Positions 9,779 to 18,798 are shown, counted from the stretch's first letter. The stretch: 64,000 nucleotides of DNA from Candidatus Rifleibacteriota bacterium (GCA_012517355.1 JAAYVD010000126.1:1-64000), one strand, 5' to 3'. The notes: a model not told the origin generated them from the letters alone. Translations and numbers: made by a program.

Positions 9779-10795
9779 ATGCGATCACTGCGACATTCGA
9801 CCATCCTCGGCACCGGAATGTTCCTTCCCGAAAAGCGCCTGACCAACTTCGACCTCGAGAAGATGGTCGACACCACCGACGAGTGGATCGTCACCCGCTC
9901 CGGCATCCGGGAACGGCGGATCGTCGAGCCTCACCAGAAGCTGTCCGACATCGCCCTGCCGGCCGCCCGGATGGCCCTGCGCAACTCCGGCATCGCCCCC
10001 GAGAAGATCAACGCGGTGATCCTCGCCACCTTCACCCCCGACCGGCCCATCTCGGCCACCGCCTGCATCCTGCAGCACAAGCTGGGCTGCGTGAACGCCG
10101 CCGCCTTCGATCTCGAGGCCGCCTGCTCGGGGTTCGTCTACGGCACCTCGGTCGCCCACCAGTTCATCGCCACCGGGGCCATGGATTACGTCCTGGTCAT
10201 CGGTGCCGACATCCTCTCGAAGGTCCTCGACTTCACCGACCGCAACACCTGCGTGCTGTTCGGCGACGGAGCCGGGGCGGTCGTCCTCGGACCCTCCCCC
10301 GACGAGAAGGAGGGCATCTTCGACACCCTCCTCGGGGCCGACGGCGGCGGGGCCGACTATATCGTGATCCCGGCCGGCGGCACCGAGATGCCCACGACCG
10401 AGGAGACCGTCAAGAACCGCCAGCACTACGTCAAGATCAACGGCAAGGAAGTCTTCAAGTTCTCGACCCGCATCGTCGGCGACATGATCGAGCAGGTGCT
10501 GACCCGCAACCAGCTGACCCTCGACGACGTCAGCCTGATCATCCCGCATCAGGCCAACATCCGCATCATCGAGTCGGCCGCCAAGCGCTTCAACTGCCCG
10601 ATGGAGAAGTTCTTCACCAACCTCGACAAGTATGGCAACACCGTGGCCGGCACCATCCCCATCTGCCTGCACGAGGCGTTGCAGCAGGAGCGCATCAAGC
10701 CCGGCAACCTCGTGCTGTTCGCGGGATTCGGCGGCGGCCTGACCTACGGCCTCGTGGCCCTGCGGATGGGTTCCTACCGGCCCGCCGCGGACTGA
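9779..10795 (+). CDS. fabH: Beta-ketoacyl-ACP synthase III
   Basis: 338 aa, full length. It condenses an acyl-CoA starter with malonyl-ACP to begin fatty acid synthesis. The catalytic triad is visible: Cys in EAACSGFVYG (about C116), His in IPHQANIRI (about H257) and Asn in YGNTVAGTIP (about N287). The N-terminus TILGTGMFLPEKRLTN and DEWIVTRSGIRERR are typical. The ATG at 9779 follows TTTGGAGGACTGCC, a good ribosome site; a longer frame upstream is not supported. It is followed 66 bp later by icmF on the same strand, which suggests the enzyme uses (iso)butyryl-CoA starters. That specificity is inference. Confidence 0.95.
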   Translation: MRSLRHSTILGTGMFLPEKRLTNFDLEKMVDTTDEWIVTRSGIRERRIVEPHQKLSDIALPAARMALRNSGIAPEKINAVILATFTPDRPISATACILQHKLGCVNAAAFDLEAACSGFVYGTSVAHQFIATGAMDYVLVIGADILSKVLDFTDRNTCVLFGDGAGAVVLGPSPDEKEGIFDTLLGADGGGADYIVIPAGGTEMPTTEETVKNRQHYVKINGKEVFKFSTRIVGDMIEQVLTRNQLTLDDVSLIIPHQANIRIIESAAKRFNCPMEKFFTNLDKYGNTVAGTIPICLHEALQQERIKPGNLVLFAGFGGGLTYGLVALRMGSYRPAAD

Positions 10796-10861
10796 ACCGG
10801 CACCTTCTCCAGCGATTCCGCCGTGCGCCCCCCGCGGGCCAGGCGGGGAAAGGGACGCACC

Positions 10862-13800
10862 ATGGCAGACACCCCCAGCTTCCGGCCCCGGAACAAGATC
10901 CGGATGGTGACCGCGACCGCCCTGTTCGACGGGCATGACGCGGCCATCAACCTGATGCGCCGTCTCCTCCAGCAGGAGGGGGCAGAGATCATCCACCTCG
11001 GACACAACCGCAGCGTCGGCGAGATCGTCAGCGCGGCCGTCCAGGAGGACGTGCAGGCTGTCTCGGTCAGCTCCTACCAGGGCGGACACATGGAGTTCTT
11101 CCGGTTCCTGCGCAAGAGCCTCGACGAGCAGGGATGCCCGCACGTGAAGATCTTCGGGGGCGGGGGCGGGGTCATCCTGCCCCAGGAAGCCGCCGAGCTG
11201 CACAAGGAAGGCATCACCCACCTGTATTCCCCCGAGGACGGCCGCCGCCTGGGCCTGCTGGGAATGATCTCCGACATGCTGCAGAAAGCCGATTTCCCCC
11301 TGGCCGACTGGCCGAAGGAACTCGGCGACCAGCCCATCAAGGCGGAGGAGACACGCCGCCTGGCGCGCGCCCTCACCGTGCTCGAAAGCGATTCCCTCAA
11401 GCTGCCGGCCGCCCTGCAGAAGGAGGTCGACCGCGGCCGCCGCGCCGGCGGGCTCGAAAAGGCCGGCCCCGACCACCGCGCCGAGCCGCCCCTGGTGCTC
11501 GGCGTGACCGGGCCGGGCGGGGCGGGCAAGAGCAGCCTGACCGACGAGATCGTCCGCCGGTTCCTGCTCGAGTTCCCCGACCGCCGCTACTGCGTGTTCA
11601 GCATCGACCCCTCGAAGAAGAAGACGGGCGGAGCCCTGCTGGGCGACCGCATCCGCATGAACGCCATCCAACACCCGCACGTCTTCATGCGCAGCTTCGC
11701 CACCCGCGGCAGCCAGACCGAACTGGCCAACGTGGTGACCGACGCCGTCAGCCTGGCCCGCCGCGCCGGATTCGACCTGGTCATCGTCGAGACCAGCGGC
11801 ATCGGCCAGGGCGACACCGGCATCCTCAACATCTGCGACGTGGCCCTCTACGTCATGACCGCGGAATACGGCGCCCCCATGCAGCTCGAGAAGATCGACA
11901 TGCTCGACTACGCCGACCTGATCGCCATCAACAAGTTCGACCGCCGCGGCTCCGAAGACGCCTTCCGCGACGTCGTGCGGCAGCTCCGCCGCACCCGCCA
12001 CGCGGGCCAGCACCGTCCAGACACCGACTACCCGGTCTTCGGCACCATCGCCAGCAAGTTCAACGACGACGGGACCAACGCCCTCTACCGCGCCCTCCTC
12101 GGCCTGCTCAACCGCCGCTCGGGCAAGACCCTGTGGGCCCCCCGCCTCGAGCTGCTGACCGCCCAACGGTCCAGCTTCGTCGCCCCCATCATCCCGCAGA
12201 ACCGCACCCATTACCTGTCCGAGATCGCCGCCACCGTGCGCGCCTACCACCAGGAGACCGCCGCCCAGGCCAAGGCCGCCGCCACCGTCCAGGGCCTCGA
12301 GAGGGCCCTCGAGCTGGCCCGCTCCGAAGCCGCCCGGGAAGAACTGCAGGCCCTGCGCGACGAGCAGTGGGGAAAGGTGCCCCCCTGGCTGCAGCACGAA
12401 CTGGGCCGCTGGCCGGACCTGTGCGCCTCCTACCGCCGCGACGTCTTCCAGTACAGCGTCCGCGGCAAGGTGTTCGAGGTGCCCACCCATACCGTCTCGC
12501 TCGCCGGCACGCGCCTGCCGCGGGTCTGCCTGCCCACCACCGAGGACCGCGGCGAGATCGTCCGCTACCTGCGCGAGGAGAACGTGCCGGGCGCCTTCCC
12601 CTACACCGCCGGCGTCTTCCCCTTCAAACGCTCCGACGAGGATCCCAAGCGGCAGTTCGCCGGCGAAGGCGGCCCGGGACGCACCAACCAGCGGTTCAAG
12701 TACCTGACCCGGGGCGACCCCGCCATACGCCTGTCGACCGCCTTCGACAGCGTTTCCCTCTACGGCGAGGACCCCGACCGCCGGCCCGACATCTACGGCA
12801 AGGTCGGCGAGAGCGGCGTCAGCATCGCCACCCTCGACGACATGAAGACCCTCTTCGACGGGTTCGACCTGTGCGACCCCAACACCAGCGTCAGCATGAC
12901 CATCAACGGGCCCGCCCCCATCATGCTCGCCTTCTTCTTCAACACCGCCATCGACCAGCAGCTCGCCGCCGCCGAAAAGGCGAAGGGCGGCCCCCTGACC
13001 CCCGACGAGGCGGCCGCGGTGCGCGCCCGCACCCTGCAGACGGTGCGCGGCACCGTGCAGGCCGACATCCTGAAGGAGGACCAGGGCCAGAACACCTGCA
13101 TCTTCTCGACCGACTTCGCCCTGAAGATGATGGGCGACATCCAGGAATTCTTCATCCGCACCGGCGTCCGGAACTACTACTCGGTCAGCATCTCCGGCTA
13201 CCACATCGCCGAGGCCGGCGCCAACCCGATCTCCCAGCTCGCCTTCACCCTGGCCAACGGGTTCAGCTTCGTCGAATACTTCCTCAACCGCGGCCTGAAG
13301 ATCGACGAGTTCGCCCCCAACCTGAGCTTCTTCTTCAGCAACGGCATGGACGCCGAGTACACCGTCATCGGCCGCGTCGCCCGCCGCATCTGGGCCATCG
13401 CCATGAAGAACCTCTACAAGGGCAACGACCGGTCGCAGAAGCTGAAATACCACTGCCAGACCAGCGGCCGTTCCCTGCACGCCCAGGAGATCAACTTCAA
13501 CGACATCCGCACCACCCTGCAGGCCTTCCTCGCCATCAGCGACAACGCCAACTCCCTGCACACCAACGCCTACGACGAGGCCATCACCACCCCGACCGAG
13601 GAGAGCGTGCGGCGCAGCATGGCCATCCAGATGATCCTCAACCGCGAATACGGCCTGAACAAAAACGAGAACCCCCTGCAGGGCTCGTACTTCGTCGAAT
13701 ACCTGACCGACCTCGTCGAGGAGGCCGTGCTGCAGGAATTCGAGCGGCTGTCCAGCCGCGGCGGGGTGCTCGGGGCCATGGAGACCCAGTACCAGCGCGA

Positions 13801-14155
13801 GAAGATCCAGGACGAGAGCATGCACTACGAGATCCTCAAGCACAACGGTCAGTTGCCCATCATCGGGGTCAACACCTACCTGAACCCGAAACAGGACGAA
13901 CTGGCCGGCCAGGCCGTCACCATCCAGCTGGCCCGCGCCACCTACGAGGAGAAGGACGACCAGCTCGCCCGCCTGCAGGCCTTCCGGCAACGGCACGCCG
14001 ACACGGCCGCCGCCGCCCGCCAGCGCCTGGAGGACGTCGCTCTCGCCAACGGCAACATCTTCGAGGAACTGCTCAACACCACCCGGCACTGCACGCTCGG
14101 CGAGATCACCCGCACCCTGTACGGCATCGGCGGCCAGTACCGCCGCGCCGTCTGA
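10862..14155 (+). CDS. icmF: Fused isobutyryl-CoA mutase with G-protein chaperone
   Basis: 1097 aa, matching the usual size of IcmF. In order: a B12-binding domain (residues 1-150) with the cobalt-ligand His in LFDGHDAA (H25) and a glycine-rich KIFGGGGGV; a MeaB-like P-loop GTPase with GVTGPGGAGKSSL from about residue 214, FSIDPSKKKTGGALLGDRIRM and INKFD; and a C-terminal acyl-CoA mutase TIM barrel (SVSISGYHIAEAGANPISQ, QTSGRSLHAQEINFNDIRTT, NENPLQGSYFVEYLTD). It isomerises isobutyryl-CoA and n-butyryl-CoA using adenosylcobalamin, and its G-domain guards the cofactor. It sits directly downstream of fabH. A cobalamin-riboswitch-controlled importer lies at 58-61 kb. Related CoA esters cannot be excluded as substrates. 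Confidence 0.96.
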   Translation: MADTPSFRPRNKIRMVTATALFDGHDAAINLMRRLLQQEGAEIIHLGHNRSVGEIVSAAVQEDVQAVSVSSYQGGHMEFFRFLRKSLDEQGCPHVKIFGGGGGVILPQEAAELHKEGITHLYSPEDGRRLGLLGMISDMLQKADFPLADWPKELGDQPIKAEETRRLARALTVLESDSLKLPAALQKEVDRGRRAGGLEKAGPDHRAEPPLVLGVTGPGGAGKSSLTDEIVRRFLLEFPDRRYCVFSIDPSKKKTGGALLGDRIRMNAIQHPHVFMRSFATRGSQTELANVVTDAVSLARRAGFDLVIVETSGIGQGDTGILNICDVALYVMTAEYGAPMQLEKIDMLDYADLIAINKFDRRGSEDAFRDVVRQLRRTRHAGQHRPDTDYPVFGTIASKFNDDGTNALYRALLGLLNRRSGKTLWAPRLELLTAQRSSFVAPIIPQNRTHYLSEIAATVRAYHQETAAQAKAAATVQGLERALELARSEAAREELQALRDEQWGKVPPWLQHELGRWPDLCASYRRDVFQYSVRGKVFEVPTHTVSLAGTRLPRVCLPTTEDRGEIVRYLREENVPGAFPYTAGVFPFKRSDEDPKRQFAGEGGPGRTNQRFKYLTRGDPAIRLSTAFDSVSLYGEDPDRRPDIYGKVGESGVSIATLDDMKTLFDGFDLCDPNTSVSMTINGPAPIMLAFFFNTAIDQQLAAAEKAKGGPLTPDEAAAVRARTLQTVRGTVQADILKEDQGQNTCIFSTDFALKMMGDIQEFFIRTGVRNYYSVSISGYHIAEAGANPISQLAFTLANGFSFVEYFLNRGLKIDEFAPNLSFFFSNGMDAEYTVIGRVARRIWAIAMKNLYKGNDRSQKLKYHCQTSGRSLHAQEINFNDIRTTLQAFLAISDNANSLHTNAYDEAITTPTEESVRRSMAIQMILNREYGLNKNENPLQGSYFVEYLTDLVEEAVLQEFERLSSRGGVLGAMETQYQREKIQDESMHYEILKHNGQLPIIGVNTYLNPKQDELAGQAVTIQLARATYEEKDDQLARLQAFRQRHADTAAAARQRLEDVALANGNIFEELLNTTRHCTLGEITRTLYGIGGQYRRAV

Positions 14156-14275
14156 CGGCCCCTTGGCGATGCGCGAAACCCACGTTTCGCGCCGCCATCC
14201 GTGGCGGCTGAGGGGTATGGCCGACATCGTGCCGGTCGGCCCCCTGGCGATCCGCGAACCGGCGTTTCCCGCCGC
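14150..14275. repeat. Family A dispersed repeat, inverted copy
   Basis: Starting at the icmF stop codon, this stretch resembles the reverse complement of 775-935. It carries GCGAAAC...GTTTCGCG, CCGCCATCCGTGGCGG and GCCGACATCGTGCCGGTCGG, then a second degraded unit. Confidence 0.65.
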
Positions 14276-14276
14276 C

Positions 14277-14350
14277 AGGCGTCTGATCGCCACCGAACGG
14301 AGGAGCCCGCCATGCGCCTGATCACCGTCGAACGGAGGAGTCCGCCATGC
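14277..14350 (+). repeat. 35-bp tandem duplication of a ribosome site and start codon
   Basis: A 35-bp unit containing GAACGGAGGAG, CCGCC and ATGCGCCTGA occurs twice, at about 14280-14315 and 14316-14350, with few differences. The first ATG (14312) opens a 14-codon ORF whose TGA (14354-14356) lies inside the start region of the next gene (ATG 14347). Confidence 0.8.
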
Positions 14351-14356
14351 GCCTGA
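14312..14356 (+). other. 14-codon leader ORF overlapping the metallo-hydrolase start
   Basis: Encodes MRLITVERRSPPCA and ends 10 nt inside the following gene in another frame. It exists because the translation start region was duplicated. Both copies keep CGGAGGAG at good spacing, so both starts could be used and translation could be coupled. Whether the peptide matters is unknown. Confidence 0.4.
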
Positions 14357-15195
14357 CCGCCATCGAAGGGAACCGGCAACGCCTCGACGGCGGCGCCATG
14401 TACGGCAACGCCCCCCGCGAGGTCTGGAAGGGCTGGTCGCCGCCCGACGACCGCAACCGCATCGACCTGGCCTGCCGCGCCCTGCTCGTCGAGACCGACG
14501 ATGGCCGCCGCCTCCTGTTCGAGACCGGCATCGGCAACTTCTTCGACGACAAGTTGAAGGAACGCTACGGCGTGACCCCGCCCGAACACGCCCTGCTGGC
14601 CGGCCTGCGCCAGCACGGGATCAGCGACGCCGACATCGACGCCGTAGTGCTGTCGCACCTGCACTTCGACCACGCCGGCGGCCTCGTCGAGATGGACGGC
14701 GACCAGCCCCGCCTGCTGTTCCCGAAGGCGACGTTCCACGTCGGCCGCACGCAATGGGACCGCGCCCTCCACCCGCACGCCCGCGACAAGGCATCCTACA
14801 TCTCCCCCATCAACCAGCTGCTCGAAAAGTCGGGCCGGCTGGTGCTGGTGGCCGACGACGGCAAACCCGACCTGGCGCCGCTGGTGACCTTCCGCTTCTC
14901 GAGCGGCCACACCCCCGGCCTGATGCTGTCGACCCTGCATCTGCCCAAGGGCCCGCTCGTCTTCGTCGCCGACCTCGTCCCGGCCGCCCCCTGGGTGCGC
15001 ACCGCCATCACCATGGGCTACGACCGGTTCGCCGAACTGCTCATCGACGAGAAGCAGCGCTTGCTCGAGGAACTCGCCGCCACCAACGGCGCCGTCTTCT
15101 TCACCCACGACCCCACCTGCCCCGCCGCCCGCATCGTCCGCGACCCCAAGGGCCAGCCCACCGCCCAGCCCGTGGCCCTGGACGCCCTGCTCTGA
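14347..15195 (+). CDS. MBL-fold metallo-hydrolase
   Basis: 282 aa, metallo-beta-lactamase fold. The metal-binding HxHxDH motif is VLSHLHFDHAGG, with further ligands likely in SSGHTPG and FFTHDPT. A conserved GNFFDDKLKERYG and YGNAPREVWKGW near the N-terminus resemble hydrolases of the lactonase-like branch, but the substrate is unknown. No signal peptide, so it is probably cytoplasmic. The start at 14347 is the second of two duplicated translation start regions. It follows icmF by 190 bp, separated by a family A repeat, so cotranscription is uncertain. Confidence 0.9.
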   Translation: MRLTAIEGNRQRLDGGAMYGNAPREVWKGWSPPDDRNRIDLACRALLVETDDGRRLLFETGIGNFFDDKLKERYGVTPPEHALLAGLRQHGISDADIDAVVLSHLHFDHAGGLVEMDGDQPRLLFPKATFHVGRTQWDRALHPHARDKASYISPINQLLEKSGRLVLVADDGKPDLAPLVTFRFSSGHTPGLMLSTLHLPKGPLVFVADLVPAAPWVRTAITMGYDRFAELLIDEKQRLLEELAATNGAVFFTHDPTCPAARIVRDPKGQPTAQPVALDALL

Positions 15196-15506
15196 ACCAG
15201 CCCGCAGCCAGCCTGGAGATCCTTCGTCCCGGACCTCCCGGCATCAACCGACGACCCCAGCGGACACGCCCCCCTCCTCGTCGAAGCCCCATCCACGGCG
15301 GTTCCCGCAAGCACGGGCAACCGCCTCCCATCACCTTCCCGCTTCAGGCTGCGCCCCGTGATGACCATCAGGCCGGACGGGGCCGATCACCTTGGCGGAT
15401 CCCTTGGTGCGGACCGGATCGGCCGCTGATCCGGAAAGTGTTGGCGACCGCCCCCCGCTCCCTGGTCGCGTCGGCCGGCGGCCCGTGGTGACCGCCCCGC
15501 CCGGCT

Positions 15507-16715
15507 TCAGTCGAGACTGAGTCCGAACGGCTTGATCGCCTCCTCGAGGACCCCGTGCAGGTGGGCGATGAGGATGCCGTAGTTGGTGATGGGCACTCCG
15601 GCCGCCTGGCAGGTGGCGATGTGGTCGAGGACCGTGCGGCGGTTCACCATGCACCCCCCGCACTGGATGACCAGCCGGTATTGGGCGAGATCGGCGGGCA
15701 GGCTGGCCCCCTGCGAGAACTCGAACTTCAGGTCGCCGCCGTAGGTCTGGCGCATCCAACGGGGGATCTTGACCCGGCCGATGTCGTCGGCCACCTGGTG
15801 GTGCGTGCAGGTCTCCGACACCAGGATGCGCGACCCCGGGGTCAGCCCCTTCAGGGACCGGATGCCGTCGAGGTAGGCGCTCAGATCGCCCTTGTAGCGG
15901 GCGAACAGGACCGAGAAGCTGGTGAACGGCACCCCGCGCGGCACGTCGCCCGCCACTTTCAGGAAGGCCTGGGAATCGGTGACGACCAGGGCAGGGGGCC
16001 GGCGCAGCATTTCCAGGGCGGCCCGCAGTTCGCGTTCCTTCACCACCACCGTGAGGCAGTCGGCGTCGAGCAGGTCGCGGATGGTCTGCACCTGCGGCAG
16101 GATCAGCCGTCCCTTCGGGGCGGCCAGATCGATGGGCACCACCAGGATCACCACTTCGCCGGGGTGGACGAGATCGCCCAGGATCGTGCCGGCGTCGAAA
16201 TCCTTCAGCCGGGCCTGGATGTGCCGCCCCCGCAATTCTTCGATGCCCGCCCCGGTCTTCGCGCTGACCGCGACCGGGGCGATGCCCATCCCCTTGAGTT
16301 CCTCGAGGAGATGGTCCGGAAGTTCGGCGGTGTCGCACTTGTTGACCACCACCAGGAAAGGGGTCCGCCCGTGCCGGAGGGTGTCGAGCAGGGTGCGCTC
16401 GCTCTCCTTGAGTTCCTTGCGGGGTTCGAGCACCACCAGGGCGAGGTCGGTCTTGCGCATCACCTGCCGGGTGGCTTCGACACGCAACTGCCCGAGCTCG
16501 CCGACGTCGTCGAGACCGGCGGTGTCGATCATCACGACCGGCCCCAGCGGCAGCAGTTCCATGTTCTTGTAGACGGGGTCGGTCGTGGTGCCGGGGGTGT
16601 CGGACACCAGGGCCACCTGCTGCCCGGTCAGGGCGTTGATCAGCGAGGACTTGCCGACGTTGCGGCGGCCGAACAGGGCGATATGGGGTCGGATGCTGCG
16701 TGGGGTCGATTCCAT
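15507..16715 (-). CDS. hydF: [FeFe]-hydrogenase maturation GTPase HydF
   Basis: 402 aa. HydF is the scaffold on which the 2Fe subcluster is assembled before transfer to [FeFe]-hydrogenase; HydE and HydG, the radical SAM partners, are not in the window. The N-terminal GTPase has LFGRRNVGKSSLINAL, SDTPGTTTDPVYK, MIDTAGLDDVGELG and NKCD. The C-terminal cluster-binding domain has ETCTHHQ and IQCGGCM; the residue before the second cysteine group is Gln where many HydF proteins have His. The start at 16715 was chosen for the AAGGAG 6 nt upstream; the frame extends further but without signals. It is transcribed alone, convergent with the metallo-hydrolase and divergent from moeA. The 15196-15506 gap holds nothing recognisable. 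Confidence 0.95.
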   Translation of the reverse strand: MESTPRSIRPHIALFGRRNVGKSSLINALTGQQVALVSDTPGTTTDPVYKNMELLPLGPVVMIDTAGLDDVGELGQLRVEATRQVMRKTDLALVVLEPRKELKESERTLLDTLRHGRTPFLVVVNKCDTAELPDHLLEELKGMGIAPVAVSAKTGAGIEELRGRHIQARLKDFDAGTILGDLVHPGEVVILVVPIDLAAPKGRLILPQVQTIRDLLDADCLTVVVKERELRAALEMLRRPPALVVTDSQAFLKVAGDVPRGVPFTSFSVLFARYKGDLSAYLDGIRSLKGLTPGSRILVSETCTHHQVADDIGRVKIPRWMRQTYGGDLKFEFSQGASLPADLAQYRLVIQCGGCMVNRRTVLDHIATCQAAGVPITNYGILIAHLHGVLEEAIKPFGLSLD

Positions 16716-16826
16716 GGGCTTCTCCTTGTTCCCGCCCGGTCCGGAAGGGGCATTCGCGCGGCCCTCCCTGGCGGTATGGGGGCGCCTCGACATCGTGTCG
16801 GCCGGGACGGTCCGGGGCGGGAGACG

Positions 16827-16835
16827 TGCTATACT
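16827..16835 (+). promoter_or_regulatory. Extended -10 promoter of moeA
   Basis: TGC-TATACT at 16827-16835 is an extended -10 element with a poor -35. The leader is about 30 nt and has no ribosome site. The same GTGCTATrCT core appears before the genes at 19502 and 61662. Confidence 0.5.
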
Positions 16836-16870
16836 ATATCACCGCGCCCCCACCTGCCACCCCCATCACC

Positions 16871-18112
16871 ATGAGAACCATCCCCACCGCTTCCGACCGC
16901 CGGGCCGCCAGCCCTTCGCCCGTCACCCTCGAGGAGGCCAGGCGCCTCATCGGGTCCCACCTCGCCCCCCTCCCCGCCGAGGCCGTCCTCCTGCACCAGG
17001 CCCTGGGCCGCGCGGCGGCGGAACGGGTCACCGCTCCTGCCGACATCCCCCCAGTCCGCAATTCCGCCATGGACGGATATGCCCTTCCCAACGAGGGAAG
17101 CCGGGCCGACGGCTACCTGCTGCTCGAACCCGACCACCCCGACCCCGCCCGTCTCGAAGGCCGCACCCGCCGCGTCCTGACCGGCCAGCCGGTGCCGCCC
17201 TGGGCCTTCTGCGTGGCCGCCGAGGAGCATTGCCGGGCGCGCGGCCAGGTGGTCTTCCCGCAAGGGACCTGGCCCGAGGGTTTCAACATCCGGGCCGCCG
17301 GGGAAGACGCCCGCCGGGGTGACATCCTGATCGAGATGGGCCACCCCCTCGGAGCCGCCGACCTGGCCCGGGCCGCGACCGCCGGCCGGCACCGGATCCG
17401 GGTCGGACGCCGGCCCCGGGTGCGGCTGATGACCACGGGCAACGAGCTGGTCCGCCCCCCGACCCGGCCGGGAACCGCCTGGCACCGCCACGAGTGCAAT
17501 GCGGTCATGCTGGCGACCCTGCTGGCGGCGGCGGGGTGCCGGGCCGATCCCCTTCCCCACCTGCCCGACCGGCCCGAGGCCGTGCGGGATGCCCTGCAGG
17601 GGCTGGGGCCCTGCGACCTGCTGATCACCATCGGCGGGGCTTCCAACAGCGAGGCCGACCTCAGCCGGCCCCTGCTGCGGGAACTCGGCGCCACCTTCCT
17701 GTTCGAGCGGGTCCACATCAAGCCGGGTCGCCCCACCGCCTTCGGCCTCTGGCGTGGCCGGCCGGTGTTGTGCCTGCCCGGCAACCCGGTCGCCGCCTTC
17801 GTGACCGCGCTTCTTTTCGCCCTTCCCGTCGTGCGGGGGCTGGCGGGCTTTGCCCCGACCGCGCCCTGCCCCTTCCGGGTCCGCTTCCAGGGCGAGATCC
17901 TGCCCGACCGGCAGCGGGTCCAACTCTTCCCCGTCCGCCTGCGGGCGGCCGACGACGGCATCCCGGTCGGCATCCCCTTCCCCGAAACCGGTTCGGGCAT
18001 CCTGCGCAGCCTGACCGCCGCCGACGCCCTGGTCGAGGTGCCGGCCGACACGCACGTCAAACCCGGCAGCCTGCTGGCCGTCCGCTGGCTCGGCCCCGGC
18101 GCCCTGCCGTGA
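16871..18112 (+). CDS. moeA: Molybdopterin molybdenumtransferase MoeA
   Basis: 413 aa. MoeA inserts molybdate into adenylated molybdopterin to give active molybdenum cofactor. Landmarks are the N-terminal PPVRNSAMDGYALP, MTTGNELVRP, the MoaB/MogA-like core ending HIKPGRPTAFG, and LPGNPVAAFVTALLF. The core loop reads TIGGASNSEADL, whereas the usual form is GGVSxGxxD, so the acidic pattern is shifted. The domain order is otherwise normal. The ATG at 16871 has no Shine-Dalgarno but is preceded by a close extended -10 promoter. It overlaps the following ferredoxin gene by 4 bp (GTGA), indicating translational coupling and a link to a molybdenum enzyme. Confidence 0.93.
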   Translation: MRTIPTASDRRAASPSPVTLEEARRLIGSHLAPLPAEAVLLHQALGRAAAERVTAPADIPPVRNSAMDGYALPNEGSRADGYLLLEPDHPDPARLEGRTRRVLTGQPVPPWAFCVAAEEHCRARGQVVFPQGTWPEGFNIRAAGEDARRGDILIEMGHPLGAADLARAATAGRHRIRVGRRPRVRLMTTGNELVRPPTRPGTAWHRHECNAVMLATLLAAAGCRADPLPHLPDRPEAVRDALQGLGPCDLLITIGGASNSEADLSRPLLRELGATFLFERVHIKPGRPTAFGLWRGRPVLCLPGNPVAAFVTALLFALPVVRGLAGFAPTAPCPFRVRFQGEILPDRQRVQLFPVRLRAADDGIPVGIPFPETGSGILRSLTAADALVEVPADTHVKPGSLLAVRWLGPGALP

Positions 18113-18708
18113 CCGGCAGCCCGCCCCCCACCCGCCGCCTGACCCGGAAGGAATTCTTCCGCGAGACCTGGCGCGGGCTGGCCACCTTCCTCTACGAACT
18201 GTTCGGCGACTCCCTGGACGCCGTCGAGCAGGTCTTTCCCGAGGTCATCCGCCCGCCGGGCGCCCTTCCCGAGGCGGAGTTCCTGCAGCGCTGCACCCGT
18301 TGCGGGGCCTGCCGGGCCGCCTGCCCCCATTTCGTCATCCGGCCGGTCACCCGCCCCGGCTCCTTCGAGGAGGGAACCCCGCAGATCGTGCCGACGGAAG
18401 CCTGGTGCCGCCTGTGCCCCGACTTCCCCTGCCTCGCCGCCTGCCCCACCGGCGCCCTGCGCCGGGATCCCGACCACCCGCCCCGGATCGGCTTGGCCGT
18501 GGTCGACCCGCGCGCCTGCCTGCGCCCAGCCGGCACCTCCTGCGCCGCCTGCCAGACGGCCTGCCCGACCCGGTTCCGGGCCATCTCCTTCGCCGACCCC
18601 GATGCCGCGCCCTCGGTCGCCGAGGACCGCTGCACCGGCTGCGGCGCCTGCGCGGCCGCCTGCCCGGCCCTGCCCGCCCGGGCCATCCGCATCCATCCCC
18701 GCGGTTGA
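18109..18708 (+). CDS. Polyferredoxin-type 4Fe-4S protein (NapF/NapG/MauM-like)
   Basis: 199 aa, soluble. Cysteine clusters appear in order as CTRCGACRAACP, CRLCPDFPCLAACP, a looser group around CAACQTACP, and CTGCGACAAACP. This is enough for about four [4Fe-4S] clusters, as in ferredoxin-type proteins that serve periplasmic nitrate reductase or methylamine dehydrogenase systems. It starts with GTG at 18109, overlapping the moeA stop. No twin-arginine signal or membrane helix is visible, so it more resembles the cytoplasmic NapF type. The coupling to moeA suggests it helps mature, or passes electrons to, a molybdoenzyme encoded elsewhere. That role is inference. Confidence 0.85.
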   Translation: MTGSPPPTRRLTRKEFFRETWRGLATFLYELFGDSLDAVEQVFPEVIRPPGALPEAEFLQRCTRCGACRAACPHFVIRPVTRPGSFEEGTPQIVPTEAWCRLCPDFPCLAACPTGALRRDPDHPPRIGLAVVDPRACLRPAGTSCAACQTACPTRFRAISFADPDAAPSVAEDRCTGCGACAAACPALPARAIRIHPRG

Positions 18709-18798
18709 CGCCCCCGGCAACCGCACGGCAACGGCACGGCCAGCCGTGGGCTGCCTGATGCGGGCAGCGAATTGAGATCTGGTTCGGCGGGCGCCAGC

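Noticed and set aside
9785-14293. Minus-strand open frame of about 1500 codons opposite fabH and icmF
   Set aside because: Low-complexity Val/Gly/Ala-rich shadow caused by codon bias; both plus-strand genes have intact catalytic motifs.
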